NCBI GenBank assembly: GCA_023404495.1 | Contig: JAEYBE010000004.1 | Coordinates: 1 to 64,000 of the forward strand | Source: Actinomycetes bacterium | GTDB taxonomy: Bacteria > Actinomycetota > Thermoleophilia > Solirubrobacterales > JACPNS01 | Length of the DNA: 64,000 bases | Reading direction: 5' to 3' | Shown: piece after piece, positions 28,181-37,906 of the stretch | Layout of the letters: the number at the start of each line of letters is the position of its first letter | Numbering within the stretch: position 1 is the stretch's first letter | Notes under the pieces: model-generated | What the model saw: the letters and a program-made list of their open reading frames with translations, nothing else | Database searches by the model: none | Told to the model about the DNA's origin: nothing | Position numbers and translations under genes: made by a program

Positions 28181-29143
28181 GTGAACGACCAGAATCGCTC
28201 GATCGAGGCCGTGCCGGTGCGCCATCCCTGGCGATGGATCACCGGCATCCTGCTGCTGGTGATCGTCGCCAACGCGATCTGGTCGATCGCCACCGAGGCG
28301 AACATCGACTGGGGCACGGTCGGGGAGTACCTCTTCTCGACGCGGATCCTGAGTGGTGTCAAATGGACGCTGCTGCTGACGTTGATCGCGATGGTGATGG
28401 GCGTTGGCCTTGGCGTGCTTTTCGCCTCGATGTGGCTTTCACCGAATCCCGTCGCGTCGAGCTTCGCGTGGTTCTACATCTGGGTCTTCCGTGGGACGCC
28501 GGTCCTTGTCCAGATTCTCTTCTGGGGTTTTCTCGGCGCGATCTATCCGCACCTCTCGCTCGGCGTGCCGTTCGGCGGGCCTGAACTGATCGGCGGCGAG
28601 ACGAATTCGCTGATCACGGCGTTCATGGCTGCGATCTTCGGACTCGGGTTCAATGAGGGCGCCTACATGGCCGAGATCGTGCGCGCGGGAATCAATTCGG
28701 TCGATGAGGGCCAGGAAGAGGCCGCCGCCGCGCTCGGAATGAGCCGCCTGCAGACGATGCGTCGGATAGTCCTCCCGCAGGCGATGCGCGTGATCATCCC
28801 GCCGACGGGCAACGAGACGATCTCAATGCTCAAGACAACATCGCTCGCCTCCGTGATCGCCTTCCCGGAGCTCGTCTACCAAACCCAGCTGATCTACGCA
28901 CGCAACTACAAGACGATCGAACTGCTGATCGTCGCCTCGCTCTGGTACCTGTTCTTCACCTCGATCCTGACGATCGTGCAGTACTACATCGAGCGCTACT
29001 TCAATCGCGGAACGCGGCGCGAGCCGCCGCCCTCGCGGATCGAGTACTTCGTGAAGAACTTCCTGCCCAAGCGCTCGCCGCGCGAAGAGGGAGGCTCGAT
29101 GCCGCCGTTTCCGATGCGCCGTGACGAAAGCGGTGGTCGATGA
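28181..29143 (+). CDS. Polar amino-acid ABC transporter, permease (HisM/GlnP family)
   Basis: 320 residues with about five helices plus N- and C-terminal extensions. The EAA loop reads [30 protein letters not shown], with the conserved Gly, and [13 protein letters not shown] is the usual HisMQ segment. The C terminus carries a basic tail of about 40 residues after ERYFNRG. The GTG start is used. It overlaps the ATPase gene by ATGA. It partners the lipoprotein upstream. Confidence 0.9.
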   Translation: MNDQNRSIEAVPVRHPWRWITGILLLVIVANAIWSIATEANIDWGTVGEYLFSTRILSGVKWTLLLTLIAMVMGVGLGVLFASMWLSPNPVASSFAWFYIWVFRGTPVLVQILFWGFLGAIYPHLSLGVPFGGPELIGGETNSLITAFMAAIFGLGFNEGAYMAEIVRAGINSVDEGQEEAAAALGMSRLQTMRRIVLPQAMRVIIPPTGNETISMLKTTSLASVIAFPELVYQTQLIYARNYKTIELLIVASLWYLFFTSILTIVQYYIERYFNRGTRREPPPSRIEYFVKNFLPKRSPREEGGSMPPFPMRRDESGGR

Positions 29144-29904
29144 GCGCGCCGATGGTTGAAGCAGTCGGCGTGCGCAAGCATTTCGGCCGGCACGAGGTGC
29201 TCAAGGGCATCGATCTCTCCGTAGCCGCCGGCGAGGTGATGGTGCTGCTTGGGCCCTCGGGTTCGGGCAAGTCAACATTTCTGCGCTGCATCAATCACCT
29301 CGAGCGGGTCGATGCCGGCGAGTTGCGCGTCGACGGTTCGCTGGTTGGCTACCGCGAAGCCAAGGGGAAGATCTACGAGCAGAAGGAGTCCGAGATCGCC
29401 GCCGATCGCACACAGATCGGCATGGTCTTTCAGCGCTTCAATCTCTTCCCGCACATGACCGCGCTGCAGAACATCATCGAGGCACCGACGCGCGTCAAAA
29501 AGGTCAAGCGCGCGCAGGCGGTCGAGGAGGGCAGGGCGCTGCTGGATCAGGTTGGCCTGCTCGACCGCGCGGACGCCTACCCCAACCAGCTCTCGGGCGG
29601 TCAGCAGCAACGGATCGCGATCGCGCGAGCACTGGCGATGAAGCCAAAGCTGATGCTCTTTGACGAGCCGACATCGGCGCTCGACCCGGAGCTTGTCGGC
29701 GATGTGCTTGACGTGATGCGAAACCTCGCCAAAGAGGGGATGACGATGGTCTGCGTGACCCACGAGATCGGCTTCGCTCGTGAGGTCGGCGACCAGCTCG
29801 TCTTCATGGATGATGGCGTCGTGGTCGAGAGCGGCGATCCCGCGGAGGTCATCGCCAATCCACAGAACGAACGCACCAAGGCTTTCCTCTCCAAGGTGCT
29901 CTGA
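29140..29904 (+). CDS. Polar amino-acid ABC transporter, ATP-binding protein
   Basis: 254 residues with Walker [14 protein letters not shown], signature [15 protein letters not shown], Walker [14 protein letters not shown] and the switch His in [12 protein letters not shown]. This is the GlnQ/HisP pattern. The Q-loop region [15 protein letters not shown] is intact. It overlaps the permease stop by 4 nt, and the operon ends here, followed by a leaderless-type start for the next gene. Confidence 0.93.
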   Translation: MSAPMVEAVGVRKHFGRHEVLKGIDLSVAAGEVMVLLGPSGSGKSTFLRCINHLERVDAGELRVDGSLVGYREAKGKIYEQKESEIAADRTQIGMVFQRFNLFPHMTALQNIIEAPTRVKKVKRAQAVEEGRALLDQVGLLDRADAYPNQLSGGQQQRIAIARALAMKPKLMLFDEPTSALDPELVGDVLDVMRNLAKEGMTMVCVTHEIGFAREVGDQLVFMDDGVVVESGDPAEVIANPQNERTKAFLSKVL

Positions 29905-29943
29905 ACTGGGCGCGCGGCCGCCGAGCTGATTTAGCATCCGGGC

Positions 29944-30837
29944 ATGTCCAAGCGAGTGCTCATCAGCGGCGCGGCTGGCTTCATCGGCAGCGCCCTCACA
30001 GACCGACTTCAGTCCCGCGGCGACCAGGTTGTGCGCCTCACCCGTGGATCCAAGTCAGACGGTGCAGTCCACTGGGATCCCAAGGCCGGCGAGATCGATT
30101 CCGACGCCCTGGAAGGAATTGACGCCGTCGTTCATCTGGCAGGCGAACCGATCGCCGGCCTTTGGACCAAGGCCAAAAAGCGCGCGGTGCTTGAGAGCCG
30201 TCGAGATGGCACAAAGCTCTTGGCTGAGGCCGCCGCGACGGCTAGTCCGAAGCCGGAGTGCTTCGTCAGCTCAAGCGCGATCGGCATCTACGGCAACCGC
30301 GGAGATGAGACCCTGACCGAGGACTCCGGGGTCGGCGAAGGGTTCTTGGCGGATGTCGTCGAGCAGTGGGAAGCCGCAGCCGAGCCCGCCCGCGCGGCGG
30401 GAATTCGCGTCGTCAATTTGCGACTTGGTCTTGTGACGGCCGAGAGCGGCGGGATGATGGGACCGATGAAGCCTGCCTTCAAGGCCGGAGTCGGCGGCAA
30501 ACTCGGCAGCGGGGAGCAGTGGTGGAGCTGGGTGACACTCGACGACGTCGTTGAGGCATTCTTGTTTGCGATCGACACGCCGGCCGTCTCGGGGCCCTAC
30601 AACGTCGCCGCGCCCAATCCGGTCACCAACGCGGAGTTCACGAAGCAACTCGGCAAGGCGCTGCACAGGCCGACGATTCTCCCCGCGCCGAAGTTCGCGC
30701 TGAAGCTGGTCGCCGGGGAGATGGCCGATGAGATGCTGCTGACGAGCCAGCGGGTCGACTCAGCACGGCTGTGCGAGGCCGGATTCGAGTTCGGAGACAC
30801 CGAGCTGGCCCCGGCGCTCGCTCGCATTTTCGACTAG
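29944..30837 (+). CDS. SDR-family epimerase, TIGR01777 (YfcH/SDR39U1) type
   Basis: 297 residues. An N-terminal Rossmann motif in VLISGAAGFIGSAL is followed by HLAGEPIAGLWTKAKKRAVLESR, SSSAIGIYGNRGDETLTED and a C-terminal DUF1731-like region PAPKFALKLVAGEMADEMLLTSQRV. Members are NADP-binding proteins of unknown substrate. TAGCAT (29932-29937) is 6 nt before the ATG, a leaderless layout. It converges on the next minus-strand gene with a 6-nt gap. Confidence 0.87.
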   Translation: MSKRVLISGAAGFIGSALTDRLQSRGDQVVRLTRGSKSDGAVHWDPKAGEIDSDALEGIDAVVHLAGEPIAGLWTKAKKRAVLESRRDGTKLLAEAAATASPKPECFVSSSAIGIYGNRGDETLTEDSGVGEGFLADVVEQWEAAAEPARAAGIRVVNLRLGLVTAESGGMMGPMKPAFKAGVGGKLGSGEQWWSWVTLDDVVEAFLFAIDTPAVSGPYNVAAPNPVTNAEFTKQLGKALHRPTILPAPKFALKLVAGEMADEMLLTSQRVDSARLCEAGFEFGDTELAPALARIFD

Positions 30838-30843
30838 TCAGTC

Positions 30844-31254
30844 TCAGTCGCCAGCCGTGGCGTTGCCCAGCGCGCGGTCGACTTCAATGACGATCTTCAC
30901 CCTTACTTCGCCCTCGGCGCGAAAGGGGTACGAGTCGGCGTCCAGGTACTTCTTCGCCAGCGCGTCGATGTGGGCGTCGGCGCCGTCGTGGGTCATCTCG
31001 ATCACGCGGCCACGCAGTTCGACGTACATGTACGGGTTCTCATGATCGTTGACCTCGAGCGTGATCGCCGGGTCGGCCCGCAGGTTGTCGACCTTCGCCC
31101 GGCCTTCGGCGCTGTTGATCTGTACACGGTCTCCGTCGCGGTCGATCCAGACGGGATTTACCTGAATGGCACCGCTGGGAAAGCGGGTCGCGACGTGCGC
31201 GAAGTTCTTTCCATCGATGATCGCCTTCTGGGCTTCGCTCAGTTGCACTGACAT
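30844..31254 (-). CDS. PNPOx-like / F420-dependent family protein
   Basis: 136 residues of the split-barrel pyridoxamine-5'-phosphate-oxidase fold, with FAHVATRFPSGAIQVNPVWIDRDGDRVQINSAEGRAKVDNLRADP typical of the TIGR03618-like actinobacterial group that binds F420 or FMN. ATG 31254 is preferred because AGGAG lies 9 nt upstream; the in-frame ATG at 31263 abuts the AGGAG directly. A very long upstream open frame on this strand is antisense to fakA and rejected. The substrate is unknown. Confidence 0.82.
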   Translation of the reverse strand: MSVQLSEAQKAIIDGKNFAHVATRFPSGAIQVNPVWIDRDGDRVQINSAEGRAKVDNLRADPAITLEVNDHENPYMYVELRGRVIEMTHDGADAHIDALAKKYLDADSYPFRAEGEVRVKIVIEVDRALGNATAGD

Positions 31255-31305
31255 GATCTTCATCTCCTGGCTCGGGTTCTCCGCATCAAGGTAACCGCTG
31301 GTCGA

Positions 31306-31335
31306 TTGCGTCGTGCCGTGAGCCACGTGTAACCT
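31306..31335 (+). promoter_or_regulatory. Leaderless promoter of the FakA-like gene
   Basis: TTGCGT (31306-31311), an 18-nt spacer and TAACCT (31330-31335) resemble a sigma-A type promoter. The -10 ends 7 nt before GTG 31343, so the transcript would start at or next to the start codon. Confidence 0.5.
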
Positions 31336-31342
31336 CGTCCGC

Positions 31343-33013
31343 GTGTCCGACCCCTCACTGGTCAGATTTCGCCGCATCGTCGAATCCGCTTGCGAGGCGC
31401 TTGAAGCGCGCCGCGAGGAGATAAACGACCTCAACGTGTTCCCTGTCGCCGACGGGGACACCGGTGACAACATGGCCAGGACGCTGCGCGCGGTGCTCGA
31501 TGCGCTCGATGACATGAACGCCGAGGGTCGCACGATCGACGCGATCGGGCGCGATGAGATCGTCCAAGCGGTTGCCCGTGCGGCACTACTCGGGGCCCGC
31601 GGCAACAGCGGGGTGATTCTTTCGCAGATCGTCCGCGGTCTCGCTGAGGAGCTCGCTTCTCGTCCGGGCCAGCGGATCGACCCGGCGCTGATCGCAGCGG
31701 CGCTTGGTCGCGCGTCGGATGCGGCATATGAATCGGTCCGCGAGCCGCAAGAGGGAACGATGCTCACGGTGATCAGGGAGATCGCAAGCCGGGTATCGCA
31801 GATGGTCGCCCACATGGAGGGCGCGAGCTTTCCGCTCGACATCGACGACGCCACCCAGGATGCTGCGCTCGCGCAGCTGATTGATGGCGCGGTGAGTGTC
31901 GGTGAGGAGTCGGTCGCTCGCAGTCCTGACCTGCTCCCGCTGCTGAAGGAATCTGGGGTTGTCGACTCCGGTGGATACGGAATGGTCGTGATCATGTCCG
32001 GCATCCTCGCCGCGCTCTCCGGCGACAGCGACGCACCCGGACGAATCGCGCACTATGCCGCCCCGACTCACGCCGGGCCGCATCGGCACGAGTCCAGCGA
32101 GCACCGCTGGTGCACCAACTTCGCGGTGACCGGCAGCGAGCTCTCGGCCGCACATTTTCGCGCCGGGCTCGAGCGGTTGGGGGACTCCGTGCTCGTGGTC
32201 GGAGACGAATCCACGCTGCGCATCCACGTCCACACCAACGATCCCGATGAGGCGATGTCGCTCTTCCAGGAGTTCGGCGATGTCGTCGACGTCGAACTTG
32301 AGGACATGCACGAAATGACCGCCGCGCGCAACGAGCGGCTCGGTGCGCAGCTTGAGGTGGTCAGCCCTGCTGAGACGCCGCGGGGCAACTGCGGTCTTGT
32401 CGCGGTCGTCAGCGCCGAAGGGATCGCCCAGCTGTTTCGCGAGCTCGGTGCGACGGTGGTCGACGGCGGTGAGACGATGAATCCTTCGACCGAAGAGCTG
32501 CTCGCAGCGATCGAGGCGGCCCCGGAGAGTGAGGTCGTGTTACTGCCAAACTCCGGGAACGTGATCATGGCCGCCGAGCGCGCCGTGGAACTCGCCGAGA
32601 AGACCGCTGCGGTGGTCGCTACGACCAGTCAGCAGTCGGGCCTCGCCGCGGCAGTGGCACTCAACCCCGCTAGCAACGCCGAGCTGAACGCCTCATCGAT
32701 GGCCGGCGCGGCCGCGGTCGTTCGGACCGGGGGCGTCGCACCGGCAGCGCGCGACGACGCCGATGGACGCTTCGGCAAGGGCGAGGCCGTCGGCTTCATC
32801 GAGGAAGATTTGATCGCCTGGGGCCAGCCGACCGACACGCTGCGCGCCGTGTTCGAATCCCTGGCCGACGGTGCCGAGCTGATGACCTGCATCACCGGCG
32901 ATGCGCCGCCGCTCTCGATCGACGAGGTGCGCGGATTGGCGCCACCGCAGGCGGAGTTAGAGTTGCTCGATGGAGGGCAACCAAACTGGTGGTGGCTGAT
33001 CTCAGCCGAGTGA
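31343..33013 (+). CDS. FakA-like fatty acid kinase subunit / DAK2 domain protein (YloV family)
   Basis: 556 residues. An N-terminal DhaL/DAK2 ATP-binding domain has DGDTGDNM at residues 37-44 and GARGNSGVILSQ. The middle and C-terminal parts match the DAK1-like YloV region (RIHVHTNDPDEAM, LPNSGNVIMAAE). In Firmicutes FakA phosphorylates FakB-bound fatty acids; no fakB gene is in the window. It overlaps recG by 25 nt, as in many Gram-positive genomes where yloV precedes recG. Confidence 0.88.
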   Translation: MSDPSLVRFRRIVESACEALEARREEINDLNVFPVADGDTGDNMARTLRAVLDALDDMNAEGRTIDAIGRDEIVQAVARAALLGARGNSGVILSQIVRGLAEELASRPGQRIDPALIAAALGRASDAAYESVREPQEGTMLTVIREIASRVSQMVAHMEGASFPLDIDDATQDAALAQLIDGAVSVGEESVARSPDLLPLLKESGVVDSGGYGMVVIMSGILAALSGDSDAPGRIAHYAAPTHAGPHRHESSEHRWCTNFAVTGSELSAAHFRAGLERLGDSVLVVGDESTLRIHVHTNDPDEAMSLFQEFGDVVDVELEDMHEMTAARNERLGAQLEVVSPAETPRGNCGLVAVVSAEGIAQLFRELGATVVDGGETMNPSTEELLAAIEAAPESEVVLLPNSGNVIMAAERAVELAEKTAAVVATTSQQSGLAAAVALNPASNAELNASSMAGAAAVVRTGGVAPAARDDADGRFGKGEAVGFIEEDLIAWGQPTDTLRAVFESLADGAELMTCITGDAPPLSIDEVRGLAPPQAELELLDGGQPNWWWLISAE

Positions 33014-35106
33014 TCGGTGGCGGGCAGCGCTCGCGCGACGAACTGATCTCAGCTCCGATTCGCTGGCCCAGGCCTTCCCTGCTCAGGGCGCCGCTACCCG
33101 GCGGACCGAAGCTTCGCGGCTCGGCAGAGCGGCTGGGCATCCACGATGTCGGCGACCTGATCGAGCACGTCCCGGTTTCGCACGAATTTCGCGCCGGCAG
33201 GCAGGTGCGCCAGCTCAAAGCTGGGGAGGAGGCAACCGTCGAGGTGGAGCTTCGCTCGATCTCCTTGCGGCCGACCCGCCGGCGCAATCTGCGAATCGTC
33301 GAAGCGCTTGTCGCCGACGAATCCGGCTCTATCAAGGCGGTCTGGTTCAACCAGCAGTGGCTTGCCAAACAGCTCGAGCCCGGGGTGCACTTGCGGCTGT
33401 TCGGAAAGTTCAAGGGCGGCGCTCTGCAAGTGCGCGAACACACGGTGATCCCCGCGATCGGCGAATCCGCGTCGGGCGAGGACGCCAGGGTTTCGGTCTA
33501 CCCCGGTACCGAGGGACTCAAGTCGTCGCGGATCAGGGAACTCGTCGAGTCGGTGCGCGGGATCGAGCTTGAGGAGATTGAGGCGCTTCCGGCCGCGCTG
33601 CGCAGACGAAGCCGGTTGATGGCTCGCGCGGACGCGCTCGCGCAGATGCACTTCGCGGAATCACCCGAGGTCGAGGCGATCGCCCGGCGGCGTCTCGCGT
33701 TTGAAGAGCTGCTGATCCAGCAGCTGGCGCTGGCAATGCGGCGGCGACGTCGCACGGTCGGCAAGAGCGCGATCGAGCTTGCGGCAAGTGGCGAGCTGGT
33801 CGACCGCTGGCTGGAGCGACTGCCGTTTGAGTTGACCGGCGATCAGCGCGCGGCAATCGGCACACTCGACCGCGAGATCGCCAGCGCACATCCGATGCAG
33901 CGCCTCTTGATGGGCGAGGTCGGATCGGGCAAGACCGTTGTCGCGCTCTCGGCAATGCTCAGGGCCGCAGAGAACGGCGCCCAGGCGGCGTTGATGGCAC
34001 CTACGGAGACGCTCGCGGAGCAGCACTTCGCGACCCTCGACGCGATGCTCCCGGAAGTGTCGCTGGCACTGCTGACGGGGTCGACCCCGGCCGCTCGCAA
34101 GCGGGAGACCCTCGCGCGGCTCGCCAGCGGTGAGCTGCCGCTGATAGTCGGGACCCACGCGTTGATAGAAGATCCGGTGATCTTCCGCAGGCTTGCGCTG
34201 GTGGTCGTCGATGAGCAGCACCGCTTCGGGGTCAGGCAGCGCGCCGCATTGGACGCCAAAGCGCCGGGCGAGCACGTGCCGCACATTCTTCACATGACGG
34301 CGACCCCGATCCCGCGCACGCTCGCGCTGGCGGGCTGGGGCGATATCGACGTCACGCAGATCCGCGAGCTGCCCAAGGGCCGCAAGCCGATCGCGACGCG
34401 CATCGTGGGCGACGAACAGAGGGGAGAGGCCTATGAGGAGGTGCGCCAGCAGTTGCTCGCGGGTCGCCAGGCCTATGTGGTGTGCCCGTTGGTCGCGGAG
34501 TCAGAGGTGCTCCAGGCGCGGGCGGCCACCGTTGAAGCCGAGAAGCTCGCGACTGGTGAACTGAAGGACTTTCGCGTCGGTCTGATCCACGGGCAACTCA
34601 GCTCGGCCGAGAAAGCGTCGGCGATGGAGCAGTTCGCGAGCGGCGAAACAGACGTGCTCGTCGCAACGAGCGTGATCGAGGTCGGTATCGACGTGCCCAA
34701 CGCGACGGTCATGGTGATCGAAGACGCCGACCGCTACGGGATCTCTCAGCTGCACCAGCTGCGAGGGCGCGTCGGCCGCGGCGAGCATGCGTCGACTTGC
34801 CTGCTGTTCGGAAATCCAGCCTCGCGCAGGCTCCGCGCTGTCGCGAAAGAGCGCGACGGCTTCAAGCTGGCGCAGGTCGACCTCGAGCTTCGCGGATCCG
34901 GCGAAGAACTCGGCACACGCCAGAGCGGGCTGCCGCGATTCAAGGTCGCGGTATTGCCCGAGGACACGCCGCTGCTCGAAGAAGCCAACCTTGAGGCCGC
35001 GCGTCTGCTTGACGCCGACGCTGAGCTGGCCGGCCCGGAATACGTGCTGCTGCGCGAAGCCGTCACCGCTCAATACGGCCGCGAGGTCGATCCGATCCCC
35101 GCCTGA
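32989..35106 (+). CDS. recG: ATP-dependent DNA helicase RecG
   Basis: Remodels stalled forks and Holliday junctions. 705 residues with an N-terminal wedge OB domain, Walker A GEVGSGKTVVAL near residue 312, DEQHRFGVRQR near 408, and MTATPIPRTLALAGWGDID. The helicase motifs IEVGIDVPNATVMVIEDADRYG and QLHQLRGRVGRG and the C-terminal TRB-type region are also present. The GTG start overlaps the previous gene by 25 nt. The N terminus is slightly short before the wedge domain. Confidence 0.95.
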   Translation: MVADLSRVIGGGQRSRDELISAPIRWPRPSLLRAPLPGGPKLRGSAERLGIHDVGDLIEHVPVSHEFRAGRQVRQLKAGEEATVEVELRSISLRPTRRRNLRIVEALVADESGSIKAVWFNQQWLAKQLEPGVHLRLFGKFKGGALQVREHTVIPAIGESASGEDARVSVYPGTEGLKSSRIRELVESVRGIELEEIEALPAALRRRSRLMARADALAQMHFAESPEVEAIARRRLAFEELLIQQLALAMRRRRRTVGKSAIELAASGELVDRWLERLPFELTGDQRAAIGTLDREIASAHPMQRLLMGEVGSGKTVVALSAMLRAAENGAQAALMAPTETLAEQHFATLDAMLPEVSLALLTGSTPAARKRETLARLASGELPLIVGTHALIEDPVIFRRLALVVVDEQHRFGVRQRAALDAKAPGEHVPHILHMTATPIPRTLALAGWGDIDVTQIRELPKGRKPIATRIVGDEQRGEAYEEVRQQLLAGRQAYVVCPLVAESEVLQARAATVEAEKLATGELKDFRVGLIHGQLSSAEKASAMEQFASGETDVLVATSVIEVGIDVPNATVMVIEDADRYGISQLHQLRGRVGRGEHASTCLLFGNPASRRLRAVAKERDGFKLAQVDLELRGSGEELGTRQSGLPRFKVAVLPEDTPLLEEANLEAARLLDADAELAGPEYVLLREAVTAQYGREVDPIPA

Positions 35107-35651
35107 TGCGAATCGTCGCCGGCAAGTACAAGGGGCGCAGGCTCGCTGCCCCCAAGGGCACGGGTACGCGCCCGACCGCCGACAAGGTGCGCGAAGCGCT
35201 CTTCTCGATCCTTGGCGACATCGAAGGCGAGGCAGTGCTCGACCTCTTCGCCGGCACCGGCGCGCTCGGCCTTGAGGCGCTCTCGCGAGGGGCGTCGAGC
35301 GCCGTCCTGGTCGAGCAGGATCGCAAGGTCTGCCGGGTCGCCAGCGACAACGTAGAGGTCGTGACCGGCGGCGACGGCTCGGCGCGCGTCGAGTGCGCCG
35401 AGGCGATCAGGTTTCTCGGACGTGCCCGTGAGCAGGCATTTGATCTCGTTTTCCTTGACCCGCCGTACGCCGAAATCCCGCGGCTGGACGAGCTGCTTGC
35501 GACAGAGTTGCCGAGGGTCCTTCGCCCCGGCGCGCGAGTTGTTGCCGAGTCCGATCGGCGGGCACCGCTTGAGCTTGCCGAATCTCCGCTTGCGCTCAGC
35601 TCCGAGCGCCGCTATGGCGATACGCTCTTGCGGATCTTCAACGCCCCATGA
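35106..35651 (+). CDS. rsmD: 16S rRNA (guanine-N2)-methyltransferase RsmD
   Basis: Methylates G966 of 16S rRNA. 181 residues beginning MRIVAGKYKGRRL, with SAM motif DLFAGTGALGLEALSRGA and the catalytic LDPPYAE near residue 117. The start overlaps the recG stop by one base (TGATG) and the end overlaps coaD by ATGA, giving the familiar recG-rsmD-coaD order. Confidence 0.95.
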   Translation: MRIVAGKYKGRRLAAPKGTGTRPTADKVREALFSILGDIEGEAVLDLFAGTGALGLEALSRGASSAVLVEQDRKVCRVASDNVEVVTGGDGSARVECAEAIRFLGRAREQAFDLVFLDPPYAEIPRLDELLATELPRVLRPGARVVAESDRRAPLELAESPLALSSERRYGDTLLRIFNAP

Positions 35652-36175
35652 CTGAAGCCAACTCCAACGGATACGCCGGCCGCGTCGCGGTATGCCCCGG
35701 CTCTTACGACCCGGTCACCAACGGTCACCTCGACATCATCCGTCGAGGCGCGCGCGTGTTCGACAAGGTCGTGATCGCCGTCGTCAACGCCTCTGTGCGC
35801 AAGTCGCCGCCGCTGTTCAGCGCGGACGAGCGCTGCCAGTTCATCGAGGAATGCCTGGCCGACGTCCCGAACATCGAGGTACGCAAGTTCGACATTCTGA
35901 TCGTCGACTTCGCGCGTGAAGTGGGGGCGAGCGTGATCCTCAAGGGCCTGCGCGCGATCTCTGACTTTGAGTACGAGTTCGAGATGAACCAGCTCAACAG
36001 CACGATGGCGCCGGACATCGAGAGCGTCTACATGATGTCCTCGCCCAAGCACAGCTTCATCAGTTCCTCCGGAATCAAGGAGATGGCGCGCTTTGGCGGC
36101 GACGTCTCCGGTCTCGTTCCGCCGCAAGTTTCCGTACGCTTGGCCGAGGCCTTGAAGGCCCAGGCAAGCCACTGA
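35648..36175 (+). CDS. coaD: Phosphopantetheine adenylyltransferase
   Basis: Converts 4'-phosphopantetheine to dephospho-CoA. 175 residues with PGSYDPVTNGHLDIIRRGA (the nucleotidyl transferase T/HxGH motif) and the C-terminal SSSGIKEMARFGGDVSGLVP. A short N-terminal extension (MTEANSNGYAG) precedes the core. It overlaps rsmD by 4 nt. Confidence 0.96.
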   Translation: MTEANSNGYAGRVAVCPGSYDPVTNGHLDIIRRGARVFDKVVIAVVNASVRKSPPLFSADERCQFIEECLADVPNIEVRKFDILIVDFAREVGASVILKGLRAISDFEYEFEMNQLNSTMAPDIESVYMMSSPKHSFISSSGIKEMARFGGDVSGLVPPQVSVRLAEALKAQASH

Positions 36176-36191
36176 CGAAAGGCTTATCCCT

Positions 36192-36659
36192 ATGGACGTC
36201 CTGGTACTGATCGACAAGCTCGATGACCTGATCCACAACGCGAAGCAGATCCCGCTCACGGAGAACGTGCGCGTGGACCGCGAGGAGATCTACGACCTGC
36301 TCGACCAGATGCGTGCGACGATCCCCGAGGAGATCAAGCAGGCGCGCTGGATCGTGAAGGAGCGTCAGGAGATGCTCGCCGAGGCCAAGCGCGAGGCCGA
36401 GCGCATCGTCAAGGAAGCCAACGACGAGCAGTTGCGCCTTGTTTCAGAGCAAGAGGTCGTAAAGCAAGCTGAGAATCACGCCGAGGACATCGTCGAAGAG
36501 GCACGCGCTCGCGAGAGAGAAATCCGCCTGGGCGCCGAGGACTACGCCGACGACATTCTCAACACGCTTGAAGTCAACCTTGAGAAGTTCCTTGCCGCCG
36601 TGCAGCGTGGACGCGACCGCTTGGCTGGCCGCGATCACGACTCGGCTGACGTTCGCTAG
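36192..36659 (+). CDS. Coiled-coil DivIVA/ATPase-like protein
   Basis: 155 residues. The first 50 residues ([20 protein letters not shown]..., then [19 protein letters not shown]) match the N-terminal region of small DivIVA-like proteins that follow coaD in actinobacteria. A long charged coiled coil rich in Glu, Ala and Arg runs from about 55 to 135. AAAGG lies about 9 nt before the ATG. A structural or cell-division role is inferred from the family only. Just after its stop the sequence passes into an RHS fragment. Confidence 0.75.
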   Translation: MDVLVLIDKLDDLIHNAKQIPLTENVRVDREEIYDLLDQMRATIPEEIKQARWIVKERQEMLAEAKREAERIVKEANDEQLRLVSEQEVVKQAENHAEDIVEEARAREREIRLGAEDYADDILNTLEVNLEKFLAAVQRGRDRLAGRDHDSADVR

Positions 36660-36688
36660 CGCTCGCGGGCGGTGCCCGAGGGCCTAGG

Positions 36689-37492
36689 TCAAACGTCCCC
36701 GATCTGATCCGCCGGGGCGGCAACACTTACAAGGTGATCACCGACCACCTGGGCAGCCCCCGCATGATCGTCAACTCGGCAACCGGAGACGTCGCCCAGC
36801 AGATCACCTACGACGCCTTCGGCAAGGTCACCGATGACACCAGCCCGGGCTTTACGCCGTTTGGCTTTGCTGGCGGGCTCTACGACAACTACACCGGCCT
36901 TACGCACTTTGGGGCGCGGGAGTATGACGCTGAGACCGGGCGCTGGACGGCTACTGATCCGATCTCGTTTGCTTGTGGGGATGCGAATTTGTATGGGTAT
37001 GTGTTCAGCGATCCGATCAATTTCTTGGATCCGGCCGGCACCGATTGGGTCAATAGCGCTGGACAAGCATTCATGGGATTCGGCGACTCCTTGACATGGG
37101 GGGCGTCTGCGAGGTTGCGGCGTATCGCCGGACTAAATGGCGTAGTGGATCGCTGTTCGGCGTGGTACTCCGCAGGTGGCTATGCGGGCACCGCGGCTTC
37201 ATTTATCGGAGGCTACGGCGCCACGAGATCAGCGATCGCATCAGTAGCCAAAGCGGAAAAGGCGGCTCAGAACTGGAAAGGTTTCGTCACAACGTTCGGG
37301 GGAGGTCCAGCGCGATGGGACGAACTAGTGGCGGAAGGAAGGGCCGTGGGGAACGGTCAGATTCGAAATGCGATGGCCGATGACATGCTGAGAAAGCTCT
37401 ACACCGGAATGTTGCAGAATCAGTTGGCCCCGGTTATCGGGGGAGATGGAATCCCGGGGATTTCGTCAGCGGCTCCGGGATGTGGTTGTTGA
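36689..37492 (+). pseudogene. Truncated RHS-repeat protein C-terminus (orphan RHS tip)
   Basis: Homology to the end of RHS/YD-repeat proteins begins abruptly about 30 nt after the preceding gene ([23 protein letters not shown]). It continues through the core boundary [44 protein letters not shown] and [18 protein letters not shown]. The remaining about 130 residues are the variable tip ([16 protein letters not shown]...), ending in GCGC. The repeat shell, export region and start codon are missing; the first possible start is GTG 36734. Read as a relic or orphan toxin-tip module. Codon use looks less G+C-rich than in the neighbours. The toxin activity is not recognisable. Confidence 0.8.
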
Positions 37493-37707
37493 TGGCTCGA
37501 TTCAGGAGGGAGCCTCCAACACCAGAGGCGCGACGAGCTAACGACGACCGTCAACGAACCCTTGTGTTACGCGGTTCCACCGTTTTGCTAGTCGCCGGCG
37601 TGGTTTTGTTGCCGTTCTGGTCCGATATTGCCGCGCTGCTGTGCGGGCTTGGCCTCATGGGACTCGGTGCGATTTTCTTTTGGTTTCCGCCTGCCTCGGA
37701 AGACTGA
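37492..37707 (+). CDS. Small membrane protein after the RHS tip (possible immunity protein)
   Basis: 71 residues from ATG 37492, which overlaps the RHS stop (TGATG); an alternative ATG at 37480 is in frame. A polar, charged first 28 residues precede two hydrophobic helices (STVLLVAGVVLLPFW and IAALLCGLGLMGLGAIFFWF). RHS and other polymorphic toxins are normally followed by an immunity gene, and a membrane protein coupled to the tip fits, but no family is recognised. Confidence 0.5.
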   Translation: MARFRREPPTPEARRANDDRQRTLVLRGSTVLLVAGVVLLPFWSDIAALLCGLGLMGLGAIFFWFPPASED

Positions 37708-37906
37708 ACGGCCAGAGGATTCAAGCCGCCTTCAAGGCCAACCTGGAATTGATCCGCTTTCCGTGACACCTTGATCTTCCCCGGATGAAGCGGGTGAGTT
37801 CCACTTTGAAAGGCAGGTTCGAATGACAGATCTCAATCACCGAATAGCGGCCAGTAACCCGGCCTGGGGTCTGTCCTGCAAAGCGCGCGAGCTCGAATCC
37901 CCGCCC

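Noticed and set aside
31255..32004. N-terminal extension of the PNPOx-like gene to 386 residues
   Set aside because: It would lie antisense to the FakA-like gene; homology and AGGAG favour the short start at 31254.
37708..37906. Remnant of an insertion sequence after the RHS module
   Set aside because: I saw no terminal inverted repeat, target duplication or transposase motif in these 199 nt; nothing clear is present.
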